Assembly: GCF_003851125.1 (NCBI RefSeq)
Contig: NZ_BGOW01000021.1
Span: 33,323-97,322, forward strand
Reading direction: 5' to 3'
Length of the DNA: 64,000 nucleotides
Source: Sulfuriferula multivorans
Lineage (GTDB): Bacteria; Pseudomonadota; Gammaproteobacteria; Burkholderiales; Sulfuriferulaceae
The notes beneath the pieces are model-generated. The model was not told where the DNA came from, did no database searches, and worked only from the letters and a program-made list of their open reading frames with translations. A program made the translations under genes and the position numbers. Shown one piece after another: positions 46,014 through 56,169 of the stretch (position 1 is the first letter of the stretch; each line of letters begins with the position of its first letter).

Positions 46014-47459
46014 TCAACTCCAGGAGCGATTACCGTTACTACGGTTACCACCGGTGTTGCCCTGACCGTCACGGCGAGCGCCTGAAGCAGCGGGACGCGA
46101 AGCAGTCGGACGGGCGGCACCATCACGACGACCACCGCCGTTGCCGCTATTATTACCCCAGCTATTACCGTTGCTGTTGCCGGTACTGTTGCCATTGCTT
46201 TTACCGGCACCGCTATTGGCGTTATTGCCAAAGCCTGAGCTACGACGCTGTTCGCCCTGACCAGAAGGACGGCCACGGCTCGCGCCAGGACGTCCGCCGG
46301 GAGCAGCACTACGTGGCTTCAGTTTGGGCTCAAGACCAACAATGACCTCTGCCGGAATCTGCTGGCCGGTAAAGCGCTCAATGCGCTTCAGCTGCATGGA
46401 ATCGCGCGGGCTGGCCAGCGATATAGCAATGCCCGAAGCACCTGCACGACCGGTACGCCCAATGCGGTGCACATAGTCTTCCGGATTCTTCGGCAGATCG
46501 TAATTGATCACGTGGGTAATACCCGGCACGTCCAAGCCGCGTGCGGCGACATCGGTGGCCACCAACAGGCGGATATTGCCCTGGCGCATCTGGGTGATGG
46601 TACGGTTGCGTGCGCTCTGATGCATATCGCCGTGCAATGCAGCGACTTTGTGACCCTGCGCCTGCAGGTCGTCGGCCAGGCTATCGGCATCGCGTTTGGT
46701 CGCGGTGAAGATAAGCGCCTGGTTGATGTCCACGTCGTTGATGAGGTGGGTCAGCACGCGATTCTTGTGGGAAAGGTCGTCCACATAGTGCATATGCTGG
46801 GTAATGTTCTCGTGGCGTGCCTGCTGGTGGGCGATTTCGATACGCTTCGGGGTTTTCAGCAATTGCTGGGCGAGGCGCGCGATGTTGCCTTCAAAGGTGG
46901 CGGAGAACATCACCGTCTGGCGGCTAGCTGGCGTGGCATTGGCGATGCGTTCCACGTCGTCGAAGAAGCCCATATCCAGCATGCGGTCGGCTTCGTCCAG
47001 AATCAGCATTTCCAGACGCGAAAAATCAATGCGGCCGCGCTCAATGTGGTCAATCAGACGACCGGGTGTAGCTACCAGCACTTCAAATGGCTGCGACAGC
47101 ATTTTGTTTTGTATCGGGTATGGCATGCCGCCCAGAATGCTGACTACTTTCACACGACGCAGATGCTTGCTGTATTTTTCAGCAGCGGCGGTGACTTGCA
47201 GCGCCAGTTCGCGCGTCGGGGTCAATACGAGGATACGCGGGCCGCGGCCGGCAACTGCGCTGGGCTGGGACAATTTTTCCAGCGCCGGCAACATGAATGC
47301 AGCGGTTTTGCCGGTACCAGTCTGTGCAGAGGCGAGCAGATCTTCGCCTGCCAGGATAAGCGGAATAGCCTGTTCCTGGATCGGGGTGGCTTGAGTATAG
47401 CCCGAATCAACAAGCGCTTTTATTAGGGATTCATTAAGACCGAGGTTTTCGAAGGACAC
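46014..47459 (-). CDS. rhlE: DEAD-box RNA helicase RhlE
   Basis: A 481-aa ATP-dependent RNA helicase, probably for ribosome assembly and RNA decay in the cold. The motifs appear in order: Q motif GYTQATPIQEQAIPLILAGE, motif I SAQTGTGKT, Ia PTRELALQV, II DEAD, III SAT, V VATDVAARGLD and VI HRIGRTGRAG. After residue ~375 the protein becomes basic and then a low-complexity Asn/Gly/Ser tail (GNSTGNSNGNSWGNNSGNGG), a disordered extension that may aid RNA binding or phase separation. The GHRIGRTGRAG region and length place it with RhlE rather than SrmB or DbpA. Confidence 0.93.
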   Translation of the reverse strand: MSFENLGLNESLIKALVDSGYTQATPIQEQAIPLILAGEDLLASAQTGTGKTAAFMLPALEKLSQPSAVAGRGPRILVLTPTRELALQVTAAAEKYSKHLRRVKVVSILGGMPYPIQNKMLSQPFEVLVATPGRLIDHIERGRIDFSRLEMLILDEADRMLDMGFFDDVERIANATPASRQTVMFSATFEGNIARLAQQLLKTPKRIEIAHQQARHENITQHMHYVDDLSHKNRVLTHLINDVDINQALIFTATKRDADSLADDLQAQGHKVAALHGDMHQSARNRTITQMRQGNIRLLVATDVAARGLDVPGITHVINYDLPKNPEDYVHRIGRTGRAGASGIAISLASPRDSMQLKRIERFTGQQIPAEVIVGLEPKLKPRSAAPGGRPGASRGRPSGQGEQRRSSGFGNNANSGAGKSNGNSTGNSNGNSWGNNSGNGGGRRDGAARPTASRPAASGARRDGQGNTGGNRSNGNRSWS

Positions 47460-47694
47460 GAAGTTTTCCTTTAATAAGCAAATAGCAAGCCAACGGGGAC
47501 AGGCTTAAAAAGCCATCCACTGCCGGCGCGGAACATCGTCGCTAACCGGGTGGCGCTGCGCTTTCAGGAAAATCGTGCTGAAACGCGATGAGGTCAGGGA
47601 TCGATGGCGTGTTATAAAACACGCGTCCAAACCCTGATTGGAACTGCATAAAAACGCAGATCAAGGTGGTTTGGAGAATTAGATTATACTGAAA

Positions 47695-47724
47695 TTCTGA
47701 AAATACACAATGTCATGATATAAT
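47695..47724 (+). promoter_or_regulatory. Probable sigma-70 promoter of typA
   Basis: TATAAT at 47719-47724 is a perfect -10 box. A weak -35, TTCTGA at 47695-47700, lies 18 bases upstream. The ATG of typA follows 27 bases after the -10, preceded by GGAAACGA as ribosome binding site. Confidence 0.55.
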
Positions 47725-47751
47725 TTTTCGTTTGCCAAACCGGAAACGAAC

Positions 47752-49563
47752 ATGTCCCGCGCGCTCAGAAATATCGCTATCATCGCCCACGTTGACCACG
47801 GTAAGACTACCCTCGTCGACAAACTGTTGCAACAATCCGGCACATTTGCCGCTCACCAGGCCGTGACCGAACGCGTCATGGACAGCAACGACCTGGAAAA
47901 AGAACGCGGCATCACGATTACCGCCAAAAATACCGCCCTGGATTATGAAGGCACCCATATCAATATCGTTGACACGCCCGGACACGCAGATTTCGGCGGA
48001 GAAGTGGAACGCGTTCTGTCGATGGTAGACGGCGTGCTGTTACTGGTCGACGCAGTAGACGGCCCTATGCCGCAAACGCGTTTTGTGACGCGCAAGGCGC
48101 TCGCCCTGGGCCTCAAACCTATCGTTGTGGTCAACAAGGTCGACCGTCCTGGCGCGCGTCCGGATTTCGTCGTCAACGCAACCTTCGATCTGTTCGACAA
48201 GCTGGGCGCTACCGAAGAACAGCTGGATTTTCCTGTAGTTTACGCGTCAGCGTTGAATGGCTTTGCCATGCTCGATATGAGCGAAAAAACCGACAACATG
48301 CGCGCCCTGTTCGAGACCGTGCTCAAGCACGTCCCCTCGCCGGCAGGCGACCCGGAGGCACCACTGCAGTTACAAATCTCAGCCTTGGATTATTCCAGTT
48401 TTGTTGGTCGCATCGGCGTTGGCCGTATCAGCAATGGCCGTATCAAACCTGGACAAAGCGTCGTGGTGATGGCTGGTCCGGACAGCACGCCGAAAGCCGG
48501 CCGAATCAATCAGGTACTCGGTTTTCAGGGGCTGAGCCGCGTCCTGGTGGACGAAGCTCAGGCAGGCGACATTGTACTTATCAACGGCATCGAAGACATC
48601 GGTATTGGCGTGACCATCTGCGACCGGGAGAATCCGCAAGCGCTGCCCATGCTGAAAGTGGACGAACCCACGTTGACCATGACTTTCCAGGTCAACAACT
48701 CGCCGCTGGCCGGCACCGAAGGCAAATTCGTCACCAGCCGCCAGATACGCGACCGTTTGAATAAAGAACTGCTTACCAACGTCGCACTGAAAGTAGAAGA
48801 TACTACCGACGCTGACACATTTCTGGTTTCGGGTCGGGGCGAACTGCACCTGACCATTCTGCTTGAAAACATGCGCCGGGAAGGATTTGAAATTGCCGTG
48901 TCCAAGCCACGCGTCGTGTACAAGGAAATCAATGGCGAGAAATGCGAGCCTTACGAAGCACTGACCGTTGACGTGGAAGAAGTCAATCAGGGCAGCATCA
49001 TGGAAGAACTCGGTCGCCGTCGCGGCGACCTGCAGGACATGCAATCCGACGGGCAGGGTCGCGTGCGGCTGGAATATCGCATACCGGCGCGCGGCTTGAT
49101 TGGCTTCCAGTCCGAATTCATGACATTGACTCGCGGTACCGGCATTATGGCGCACGTGTTCGATGACTATGGCCCGATGAAAGCCGACATGCCGGGGCGC
49201 CGCAATGGCGTCCTCGTCTCTCAGGACCAGGGTGAGGCGGTAGCCTACGCACTCTGGAAGTTGGAAGATCGCGGTCGTATGTTCGTGGCGCCCGGCGACA
49301 AGCTCTACGAGGGCATCATTATTGGCGTACATAGCCGCGACAATGATCTGGTGGTCAACCCCATCAAAGGCAAACAACTGACCAACGTGCGCGCTTCAGG
49401 CACCGACGAAGCTGTGCGACTGACCCCGCCCATCAAGATGACGCTCGAATCTGCGGTTGAATTCATCGAGGACGACGAATTGGTGGAAATCACACCGCAG
49501 TCAATCCGCATCCGCAAGCGCTTCCTTACCGAAAACGAGCGCAAGCGTAATCGCGCCGCATAA
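47752..49563 (+). CDS. typA: Translational GTPase TypA/BipA
   Basis: A 603-aa ribosome-binding GTPase of the EF-G family, needed for 50S assembly and growth under stress or cold. The G motifs are G1 AHVDHGKTT near residue 11, G2 with RGITI, G3 [15 protein letters not shown]4 VNKVD and G5 SALNG. Domains II, III, V and the BipA-specific C-terminal domain follow ([20 protein letters not shown] and [17 protein letters not shown]). Length is typical. It is monocistronic, with its own promoter and a strong terminator at 49582. Confidence 0.96.
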   Translation: MSRALRNIAIIAHVDHGKTTLVDKLLQQSGTFAAHQAVTERVMDSNDLEKERGITITAKNTALDYEGTHINIVDTPGHADFGGEVERVLSMVDGVLLLVDAVDGPMPQTRFVTRKALALGLKPIVVVNKVDRPGARPDFVVNATFDLFDKLGATEEQLDFPVVYASALNGFAMLDMSEKTDNMRALFETVLKHVPSPAGDPEAPLQLQISALDYSSFVGRIGVGRISNGRIKPGQSVVVMAGPDSTPKAGRINQVLGFQGLSRVLVDEAQAGDIVLINGIEDIGIGVTICDRENPQALPMLKVDEPTLTMTFQVNNSPLAGTEGKFVTSRQIRDRLNKELLTNVALKVEDTTDADTFLVSGRGELHLTILLENMRREGFEIAVSKPRVVYKEINGEKCEPYEALTVDVEEVNQGSIMEELGRRRGDLQDMQSDGQGRVRLEYRIPARGLIGFQSEFMTLTRGTGIMAHVFDDYGPMKADMPGRRNGVLVSQDQGEAVAYALWKLEDRGRMFVAPGDKLYEGIIIGVHSRDNDLVVNPIKGKQLTNVRASGTDEAVRLTPPIKMTLESAVEFIEDDELVEITPQSIRIRKRFLTENERKRNRAA

Positions 49564-49581
49564 GTTCAGGAATTGCCAATA

Positions 49582-49612
49582 AAACCCCGGTTTCATTTAC
49601 CGGGGTTTTTTA
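49582..49612 (+). terminator. Intrinsic terminator after typA
   Basis: A stem AACCCCGGT / ACCGGGGTT with loop TTCATTT, followed by a T run, starts about 18 bases after the typA stop. It separates typA from def. Confidence 0.9.
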
Positions 49613-49686
49613 TTGCGCCAAGCTCGGGCTGGATTAAAATGTGAACATTCAGTCATCACCTGAACACCAGTTTTCATTTAACGTAA

Positions 49687-50217
49687 ATGGCCATTAAAAC
49701 CACCCTCAAAATGGGCGATCCGCGCCTGTTACAACCCGCCGCTCCGGTTACCGCCTTCGACACACCGGAATTGCATGCACTGATTGTGGATTTACGCGAC
49801 ACCATGGCCGCACTTAACGGCGCAGGACTGGCAGCGCCTCAGATCGGCATTGGTTTGCAAGTCGTCATTTTTGGTGTGCAAAGCTCACCCCGCTATCCCG
49901 ATGCCGAGCCAGTGCCTGATACAGTGCTCGTCAATCCGACGCTAACCGCCATCGGCACTGACCTGGATGAAGCATGGGAGGGTTGTCTTTCAGTGCCGGG
50001 AATGCGCGGTCTGGTGCCACGCCACACGCATTTGCATTATCGCGGATTCGACCAGTTCGGCACCGTCATTGACCGTACCGTGTCCGGCTTTCATGCGCGT
50101 GTGGTACAACACGAGGTCGATCATTTTCTGGGCATACTGTATCCAATGCGAATCCGCGACCTGCGGCATTTCGGCTTTACTGAAGTGCTGTTCCCGGAGC
50201 AATCCAGCACGGAATAA
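49687..50217 (+). CDS. def: Peptide deformylase
   Basis: A 176-aa Fe2+-dependent hydrolase that removes the formyl group from new proteins. The three family motifs are present: [10 protein letters not shown] (motif 1), EGCLSVPG (motif 2, Cys metal ligand) and QHEVDHFLG (motif 3, two His ligands and catalytic Glu, near residue 141). It converges with glnD, with only 3 bases between their stops. The next gene beyond glnD is map, so both N-terminal processing enzymes lie close together, though on opposite strands. It lacks the usual fmt partner. Confidence 0.94.
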   Translation: MAIKTTLKMGDPRLLQPAAPVTAFDTPELHALIVDLRDTMAALNGAGLAAPQIGIGLQVVIFGVQSSPRYPDAEPVPDTVLVNPTLTAIGTDLDEAWEGCLSVPGMRGLVPRHTHLHYRGFDQFGTVIDRTVSGFHARVVQHEVDHFLGILYPMRIRDLRHFGFTEVLFPEQSSTE

Positions 50218-50220
50218 ATA

Positions 50221-52806
50221 TCAGGTTTTCAACACCGTGAGCAAGTCTGTTTCCAGCAGCATGAGTGATTTCTGCTTGGCCAGCACTTCTCCCTGAATCA
50301 TGAAAGTATCTTCCGCACGCTCGCCCAGGGTGGAAATTTTGGCAGCATTGATGTTTACATGATGCTGATGCAGTACCTGGGCGATGGCTGAGAGCAGCCC
50401 GGGCCGGTCGCCTGCAACAATGCCCAATATGTAAAATATGCCCTTTTCATCCGGGCGCAAGGTGATTTCCGGGGCGATGGGAAAGTGCTTGAGGTGACGG
50501 CTGATACGTCCCAAGCCTGCCCGCTGGGGCAGGCTTTTGGTTTCCAGCAACTTTGCCAATTCGTGTTCGATATAACTCAAAAAATCCCGGTACGGCACTT
50601 TGCGCTGCGCGTCATCCATCACCAGAAAACTGTCCAGCGCATGGCCATTGCGGGTGGTATGAATTTTCGCATCCAGAATGGTGTAGTTGAGTCGCTCGAA
50701 AAAACCGCAGATGCGCACGAACAACTGATCCCAGTCCGGAGAATAAATCAGCACCTGAACACCTTCACCAATCGGGCTCAGCCTGGCCCGCACTATAGTT
50801 TTGGCGCTATCCGCAAGTTTCCACAGCAGCCGCGTATGCCAGGCTATTTCCTGCGCTTCGTGGCGCAGGAAATAGCTGTCATCCAGACTTTCCCACAGCA
50901 CGTCCTGCACATTCGCTTCCAGTCCATACAAACGTAAAATACGCTGCGCCTCTGCCTTGACCGCAGCGATGCCACTGGGTTGAGAGTTGTCGCTACCCAG
51001 CAAGCGCCGCGTAGCGTAGAACAAATCTTCCAGTAGCTTGCCTTTCCAGGCATTCCACACTTTGGGACTGGTACCGCGAATATCGCACACCGTCAGCAGA
51101 TAGAGCGCGATCAAATGCCGCTCATCAGGTATCCGCCTGGCAAATCCTGCAATCACGCCAGCATCCGACAAATCCTGCTTCTGCGCCGTAGCCGACATGG
51201 ACAAGTGCTGTGATACCAGCCAGGCGACCAGTTCTGTATCGTCGGCAGCCAATCCATGCTGGCGGCAAAAACGCCGCGCATCCACCGCACCCAGGGTCGA
51301 ATGATCACCCCCGCGTCCTTTGGCGATATCGTGAAATAGTGCCGCCAGATACAACACCTCAGGGTGTTCAAAGCCGCTGATCAAGCGGCTGGCCAGCGGG
51401 TATTCATGCGCCAGTTCTGGAATATTGAGGCGACGCATATTGCGCAATACTTTAAGGATGTGTGCATCGACCGTGTAGATATGAAACAAGTCGTGCTGCA
51501 TTTGCCCTACCACGCGCCCGAACGCCGGGATATAACGCCCCAGCACACCATAGCGGTTCATGCTGCGCATCGCCCAAGTCAGGCCGCGCGGCTCGCGCAG
51601 AATCGCAATGAAACGTGCGCGATTGGCCGGGTCACGCCGGAATGCCGGATCGATACGATCGCGTGCCCGCCACAAAGCGCGCAAAGTCCCTGCTGTCATG
51701 CCCTGCAATTCAGGATGGCGCTGCAACAGAAGGAAACATTCCAGTATGGTGCCGGGTTCACGTTCGAACACACCCTCGTCCATCGCTTCCATCATGTTGC
51801 CGCGTACCTGAAAACGCTCATTCAACACGGTAGGCGGCAGTTCGGCCAAAACAGGAAATACTCGCGCACGCAGACCGGGGATCAGAATATCGCGCATCTG
51901 GGCGACGATCGTGACACTGCGATAATAGTGCTGCATGAGCAGTTCGCTGGCACGCCGCGTGGCCGATGCGGAAATGCCGAATTGCACCGCCAGGGCATTC
52001 TGATAATCGAACAGCAAACGATCTTCACGCCGCCCGGCAAGATAGTGCAAACGAAAGCGCAAGCCAAACAGGAACCGCTCCAGCGCCTGGATCTGGCGCA
52101 ATTCACCCGCGTTCAACAAGCCCGCTTCAACGAGGTCGCTCCAGCGCCGCCCGATACCCGCAGCCTGCGCCAGCCACAGCAGATTATGCAAGTCACGCAG
52201 GCCGCCCGGACTTTCCTTGAGATTAGGCTCCAGACTGTAGGCACTGTCATTGAAACGCGCATGGCGCTGGTCCTGCTCCAGCAGTTTGGCTTCAAAAAAC
52301 ACCTGCGGGTCGAGTTCGGCACGGAATGCCAACTCGAAATCCCGGTACAGACTGCGCTCGCCACATAAATAGCGAGCCTCCAGCAGATTGGTCTGCACCG
52401 TCACATCACGGCGCGCCTCATCCAGACACTCCGTCACGGTGCGCACGCTGTGCCCGACTTCCAGACCAATATCCCAGAACAAGCCAACAAGATGCTCAAT
52501 CGCAGCTTGGGTAGCAGGATCAGGATTGGCTTCAAGCAGGATCAACACATCCACGTCAGAATGCGGAAACAGATCGCCTCGGCCATAGCCGCCGACCGCT
52601 ACCAGAGAGGCCGTTGCGGGTAGCTGTACCGCCGTCCATAGCGATTGCAGCACCTCATCTACAAGGCGCCGGTAGCGCATCAGTAAAGGCCGCGTCGCTA
52701 CCTTGCCGTCAAAAGCGTGCCTGATAGCATCGCGCCCGAGACGCAGGGTTTCTCGCCAACCACGCGGATCAAGACTGTTCACAACCTGAGGTGAACTGGC
52801 TTTCAT
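50221..52806 (-). CDS. glnD: [Protein-PII] uridylyltransferase / uridylyl-removing enzyme
   Basis: An 861-aa bifunctional nitrogen sensor that adds or removes UMP on PII proteins according to glutamine. The N-terminal nucleotidyltransferase site is GGYGRGDLFPHSDVDVLIL near residue 72-90. The HD domain for UMP removal contains LYLAALFHDIAKGRGGDHS near 484-502. Two C-terminal ACT domains for glutamine sensing follow, near 690-860. Length matches the family. It is 22 bases downstream of map on the same strand, a pairing common in proteobacteria. Confidence 0.96.
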   Translation of the reverse strand: MKASSPQVVNSLDPRGWRETLRLGRDAIRHAFDGKVATRPLLMRYRRLVDEVLQSLWTAVQLPATASLVAVGGYGRGDLFPHSDVDVLILLEANPDPATQAAIEHLVGLFWDIGLEVGHSVRTVTECLDEARRDVTVQTNLLEARYLCGERSLYRDFELAFRAELDPQVFFEAKLLEQDQRHARFNDSAYSLEPNLKESPGGLRDLHNLLWLAQAAGIGRRWSDLVEAGLLNAGELRQIQALERFLFGLRFRLHYLAGRREDRLLFDYQNALAVQFGISASATRRASELLMQHYYRSVTIVAQMRDILIPGLRARVFPVLAELPPTVLNERFQVRGNMMEAMDEGVFEREPGTILECFLLLQRHPELQGMTAGTLRALWRARDRIDPAFRRDPANRARFIAILREPRGLTWAMRSMNRYGVLGRYIPAFGRVVGQMQHDLFHIYTVDAHILKVLRNMRRLNIPELAHEYPLASRLISGFEHPEVLYLAALFHDIAKGRGGDHSTLGAVDARRFCRQHGLAADDTELVAWLVSQHLSMSATAQKQDLSDAGVIAGFARRIPDERHLIALYLLTVCDIRGTSPKVWNAWKGKLLEDLFYATRRLLGSDNSQPSGIAAVKAEAQRILRLYGLEANVQDVLWESLDDSYFLRHEAQEIAWHTRLLWKLADSAKTIVRARLSPIGEGVQVLIYSPDWDQLFVRICGFFERLNYTILDAKIHTTRNGHALDSFLVMDDAQRKVPYRDFLSYIEHELAKLLETKSLPQRAGLGRISRHLKHFPIAPEITLRPDEKGIFYILGIVAGDRPGLLSAIAQVLHQHHVNINAAKISTLGERAEDTFMIQGEVLAKQKSLMLLETDLLTVLKT

Positions 52807-52828
52807 AAATCAACAATAAGAGTACTAA

Positions 52829-53638
52829 TCAGGCGGCTTGTGACAAAAAATCCGGAACCGGCGGCGTACCGGCAGAGACAGTGAGCACTTCGTAACCGCT
52901 CTCGGTAACCAGCACGGTATGCTCCCATTGCGCAGACAGACTATGATCTTTGGTGACAATCGTCCAACCATCATTCATCTGGCGAATGTCGCGTCGGCCA
53001 GCATTGATCATCGGCTCGATGGTAAAAGTCATTCCGGTCACCAGCTTCAATCCGGTTCCGGGACGACCGTAATGGAGTACCTGTGGCTCTTCGTGGAACC
53101 CGCGGCCTATGCCGTGTCCGCAAAATTCGCGTACCACGCTGCAACCCTGCGATTCAGCAAATTTCTGGATAGCGTGACCGATATCCCCCAGATAAACGCC
53201 TGGACGAACCATGGCAATGCCATGCCACATTGCCTGGTAGGTAATCTCGCACAGGCGCCGCGCCTGGATAGTCGGCTCACCCACATAGAACATGCGGCTG
53301 GTATCACCGTGCCATCCATCCTTGATGACAGTGACGTCGATATTAACGATATCGCCAGACTTAAGCAGCTTGTCGCCAGGCACGCCGTGACACACCTGAT
53401 GGTTGACCGATGTGCAAATAGAGCGCGGATACGGCTTATGCCCATGCGGGGCATAATTGAGCGGCGCCGGAATGGTGCCCTGCACATTGACCATATAATC
53501 GTGACACAATCGATCGAGCTCGCCGGTCGTTACTCCGGGTTTGACGAACGGTGTGATGTAATCCAGAACTTCAGATGCCAGACGGCCGGCAATCTGCATT
53601 TTTTCGATGTCGCTGGGAGATTTGATGCTAACGGACAT
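52829..53638 (-). CDS. map: Methionine aminopeptidase type I
   Basis: A 269-aa metalloenzyme that removes the initiator Met. The pita-bread fold ligands are visible: Asp in VNIDVTVIKDGWHGDTSRMF (two Asp), His in EFCGHGIGRGFHEEPQV, and Glu in FTIEPMIN and QWEHTVLVTE. The ATG at 53636-53638 starting MSVSIKSPSDIEKMQIAG was chosen; the open frame 17 codons upstream is hydrophobic and unlike the family. It is followed by glnD. The tRNA cluster begins about 120 bases upstream on the other strand. Confidence 0.95.
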   Translation of the reverse strand: MSVSIKSPSDIEKMQIAGRLASEVLDYITPFVKPGVTTGELDRLCHDYMVNVQGTIPAPLNYAPHGHKPYPRSICTSVNHQVCHGVPGDKLLKSGDIVNIDVTVIKDGWHGDTSRMFYVGEPTIQARRLCEITYQAMWHGIAMVRPGVYLGDIGHAIQKFAESQGCSVVREFCGHGIGRGFHEEPQVLHYGRPGTGLKLVTGMTFTIEPMINAGRRDIRQMNDGWTIVTKDHSLSAQWEHTVLVTESGYEVLTVSAGTPPVPDFLSQAA

Positions 53639-53718
53639 ATGCGCTTGATAGAACAAAAAAAACAGTATCGAGCATAGTGGATTGGCCATGCCCGGTCAAT
53701 CCAGACGTGTAATAGCGC

Positions 53719-53746
53719 TTGACAAAAACCCCTCCACCATTACAAT
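53719..53746 (+). promoter_or_regulatory. Strong sigma-70 promoter for the tRNA cluster
   Basis: TTGACA at 53719-53724, a 16-base spacer and TACAAT at 53741-53746 form a near-consensus promoter. The first tRNA base is 15 bases after the -10 box. GC-rich discriminator bases (GCGCATCTCG) follow, as is usual at stringently controlled stable RNA promoters. Confidence 0.85.
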
Positions 53747-53761
53747 GCGCATCTCGTTGAC

Positions 53762-53837
<76 letters not shown>

Positions 53838-53931
53838 GAACACCGGGGAAAGCTTCCAGCTTTCCCCTTTTAATTTTAGTTGGATATAGCGTTTCCAACT
53901 GATTTCAGCGCTAGTGACATCAAGCACCCCT

Positions 53932-54005
53932 GGCGGGGTGGCAGAGTGGTTATGCAGCGGCCTGCAAAGCCGTGGACGCCGGTTCGATTCCGACCCCCGC
54001 CTCCA
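53932..54005 (+). tRNA. tRNA-Cys (anticodon GCA)
   Basis: A 74-base tRNA from GGCGGGG to CCCCGCCTCCA with encoded CCA. The anticodon stem-loop CGGCCTGCAAAGCCG reads GCA. It lies 94 bases after tRNA-Gly and 4 bases before tRNA-Leu. Confidence 0.97.
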
Positions 54006-54009
54006 TTCC

Positions 54010-54096
54010 GCCCGGATGGTGGAACAGGTAGACACAAGGGACTTAAAATCCCTCGCCCTAAACGGCGTGCCGGTTCGATTCCGGCTCCGGGCACCA
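54010..54096 (+). tRNA. tRNA-Leu (anticodon UAA)
   Basis: An 87-base class II tRNA from GCCCGGA to TCCGGGCACCA. The anticodon loop ACTTAAAAT reads UAA, and a long variable arm (CTCGCCCTAAACGGCGTG) is present. It starts only 4 bases after tRNA-Cys, so the three are surely co-transcribed. Confidence 0.97.
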
Positions 54097-54128
54097 TCCG
54101 GCTTTGCCCTGCACTGCTTGCCAAACAC

Positions 54129-54157
54129 TTTCAAATCACCCCCTTTGCTGATATAAT
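54129..54157 (+). promoter_or_regulatory. Probable promoter of the rimP-nusA-infB operon
   Basis: TATAAT at 54152-54157 is a consensus -10. TTTCAA at 54129-54134 lies 17 bases upstream as a moderate -35. Transcription would start near 54164, just before a terminator-like hairpin in the leader. Confidence 0.65.
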
Positions 54158-54169
54158 GCGCGGCTTGTT

Positions 54170-54190
54170 ATGGGCTCTGGCCCATTTTTT
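54170..54190 (+). terminator. Attenuator-like hairpin in the rimP leader
   Basis: ATGGGC, loop TCTG, GCCCAT followed by a T run forms a compact intrinsic terminator between the promoter and the rimP ATG at 54206. It may end the tRNA transcript or act as an attenuator of the operon, which encodes NusA, itself a termination factor. Confidence 0.7.
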
Positions 54191-54205
54191 GTTTGTGGAA
54201 TGTGA

Positions 54206-54634
54206 ATGACCCTAGAAACGCTGCTGGAAACGACGCTCAATGGCCTTGGCTACGAGTTGGTGGATATGTCCATGTCTGCAAAAAGCGGATTGTTGCGCGT
54301 ATTTATCGACAAGCAGGGTGGCATTACGCTGGATGACTGCACCGCAGTTAGCAATCACCTGTCCAACTTGCTGGTGGTTGAAAACATTGCTTATGAGCAT
54401 CTTGAAGTATCGTCGCCGGGCTTGGATCGTCCATTGAAAAAGCTGGATGATTTTCGTCGTTTTGCTGGAGAAAAAGTGCAGATCAAGCTGCGCATGGCAA
54501 TTGCCGGGCAACGCAGGTTTGCCGGGATAATTCGTGGTGCCAGTGCGACGCAAATTGAATTGGACGTGGACGGGCAGGCTGTCATGCTGGATTTTTCCAA
54601 CATGGATACAGCGCGCCTGGTTCCCGATCTGTAA
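54206..54634 (+). CDS. rimP: Ribosome maturation factor RimP
   Basis: A 142-aa cytoplasmic factor for 30S subunit maturation. The N-terminal domain pattern GYELVDMSMSAKSGLLRVFI and ITLDDCTAVSNHLSNLL, and the hallmark VSSPGLDRPLKKLDDFRRF, are all present. The C-terminal Sm-like barrel follows. It is the first gene of the operon rimP-nusA-infB-rbfA-truB, in the conserved proteobacterial order. The ATG is close to the leader hairpin; no strong ribosome binding site is seen (GGAATGTG). Confidence 0.94.
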   Translation: MTLETLLETTLNGLGYELVDMSMSAKSGLLRVFIDKQGGITLDDCTAVSNHLSNLLVVENIAYEHLEVSSPGLDRPLKKLDDFRRFAGEKVQIKLRMAIAGQRRFAGIIRGASATQIELDVDGQAVMLDFSNMDTARLVPDL

Positions 54635-54663
54635 TTATAAAATAGGTTGGCCGGAGGTTTTTG

Positions 54664-56136
54664 ATGAGCCGCGAGATTTTGTTACTGGTAGACGCGCTGG
54701 CCAGGGAAAAGAACGTCAGTAAGGAAATAGTGTTCAGCGCTCTGGAAATGGCGCTGGCATCTGCCACCAAAAAACGCTTCCATGAAGACGTGGAAACGCG
54801 CGTGTCAATTGACCGTGAAACCGGTAACTACGATTCGTTTCGCGTGTGGGAAGTGGTGGCTGACGACGCGATGGAATTTCCCGATCGTCAGATTGGCCTG
54901 TCCGAGGCGCAGCAACAGCAGCCGGACATTCAACTCGGAAACTTCATTGAAGAGATGCTGGAGCCAATCGAGTTTGGCCGTATCGGTGCACAGGCAGCCA
55001 AGCAGGTGATCCTGCAGAAAATTCGCGACGCTGAGCGCGAACAGATTCTCAACGACTTTCTGCTGCGCAAGGAGTATCTGGTCACCGGTACCATCAAGCG
55101 TATGGAACGCGGCAGCGCCATTATTGAGTCGGGCCGTATTGAAGGCCTGTTACCGCGCGACCAGATGATCCCCAAGGAAAACCTGCGCGTGGGCGATCGC
55201 GTACGTGCCTACTTGCTGCGCGTGGAGCGCGGTGGCCGTGGTCCACAACTCATCCTGTCGCGTACTGCGCCGGAATTCATCGCCAAATTGTTTGAACTGG
55301 AAGTACCGGAAATCGAGGAAGGCCTGCTTGAAGTCAAAGGTGCCGCACGCGACCCCGGTGCCCGTGCCAAAATTGCGGTCAAATCCAACGACCCGCGCAT
55401 CGACCCGATCGGCACTTGCGTCGGCATGCGCGGCTCACGCGTGCAGGCCGTCACCGGCGAGTTGGCAGGCGAACGTGTGGACATCATCCTGTGGTCGCCC
55501 GAAGCAGCCCAGTTTGTCATCAATGCGCTGGCACCAGCGGAAGTCAGCAGCATTGTGGTGGATGAAGACAAACACAGCATGGACGTCGTGCTGGAGGAAG
55601 AACAGCTGGCACAGGCCATTGGCCGCAGCGGCCAGAATGTGCGCCTTGCCTCTGAACTCACCGGCTGGGAACTCAACATCATGACGGTGGAGGAAGCCCA
55701 GCAGAAAAATGAGAGTGAAGCGACTTCCATCCGTACGCTGTTTATTGACAAGCTCGACGTAGACGAAGAAATTTCTGACATCCTGGTACAGGAAGGCTTC
55801 AGTTCGGTCGAAGAAGTTGCCTACGTGCCCATTAATGAAATGCTGGAGATCGAAGGTTTCGACGAGGATCTGGTCAACGAGTTGCGTGCACGTGCTCGTA
55901 ACGCCCTGCTGACTGAAGCCATTGCCAGCGAAGAAAAGGTCGAGCATGTTGCCGATGACATGATGTCGCTCGAAGGCATGGACAACGAAACCTTGCGCGC
56001 ACTGGCTGCCAAAGGCATTACCACTTCGGAAGATCTCGCTGAACTGGGGGTCGATGAACTGGTGGATATGGTAGACATGGACACCGAGCGCGCCTCCAAA
56101 CTCATCATGGCGGCACGCGCCCCGTGGTTCGCATAA
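54664..56136 (+). CDS. nusA: Transcription termination/antitermination factor NusA
   Basis: A 490-aa RNA polymerase-binding factor that controls pausing, termination and antitermination. The N-terminal domain starts [20 protein letters not shown]. The S1 domain (about 135-200), two KH domains ([20 protein letters not shown] and [18 protein letters not shown]) and two C-terminal acidic repeats with helix-hairpin-helix character follow. The ATG at 54664 has GGAGG seven bases upstream; the in-frame TTG just before it is less likely. It lies between rimP and infB. Confidence 0.96.
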   Translation: MSREILLLVDALAREKNVSKEIVFSALEMALASATKKRFHEDVETRVSIDRETGNYDSFRVWEVVADDAMEFPDRQIGLSEAQQQQPDIQLGNFIEEMLEPIEFGRIGAQAAKQVILQKIRDAEREQILNDFLLRKEYLVTGTIKRMERGSAIIESGRIEGLLPRDQMIPKENLRVGDRVRAYLLRVERGGRGPQLILSRTAPEFIAKLFELEVPEIEEGLLEVKGAARDPGARAKIAVKSNDPRIDPIGTCVGMRGSRVQAVTGELAGERVDIILWSPEAAQFVINALAPAEVSSIVVDEDKHSMDVVLEEEQLAQAIGRSGQNVRLASELTGWELNIMTVEEAQQKNESEATSIRTLFIDKLDVDEEISDILVQEGFSSVEEVAYVPINEMLEIEGFDEDLVNELRARARNALLTEAIASEEKVEHVADDMMSLEGMDNETLRALAAKGITTSEDLAELGVDELVDMVDMDTERASKLIMAARAPWFA

Positions 56137-56169
56137 CCCAAACGCACAGAAAGCCCTGACGGCCCATAT

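Noticed and set aside
45113..46309. Long minus-strand open frame antisense to purT and the rhlE tail
   Set aside because: It lies opposite purT and extends over the low-complexity rhlE end; codon composition, not function, keeps it open.
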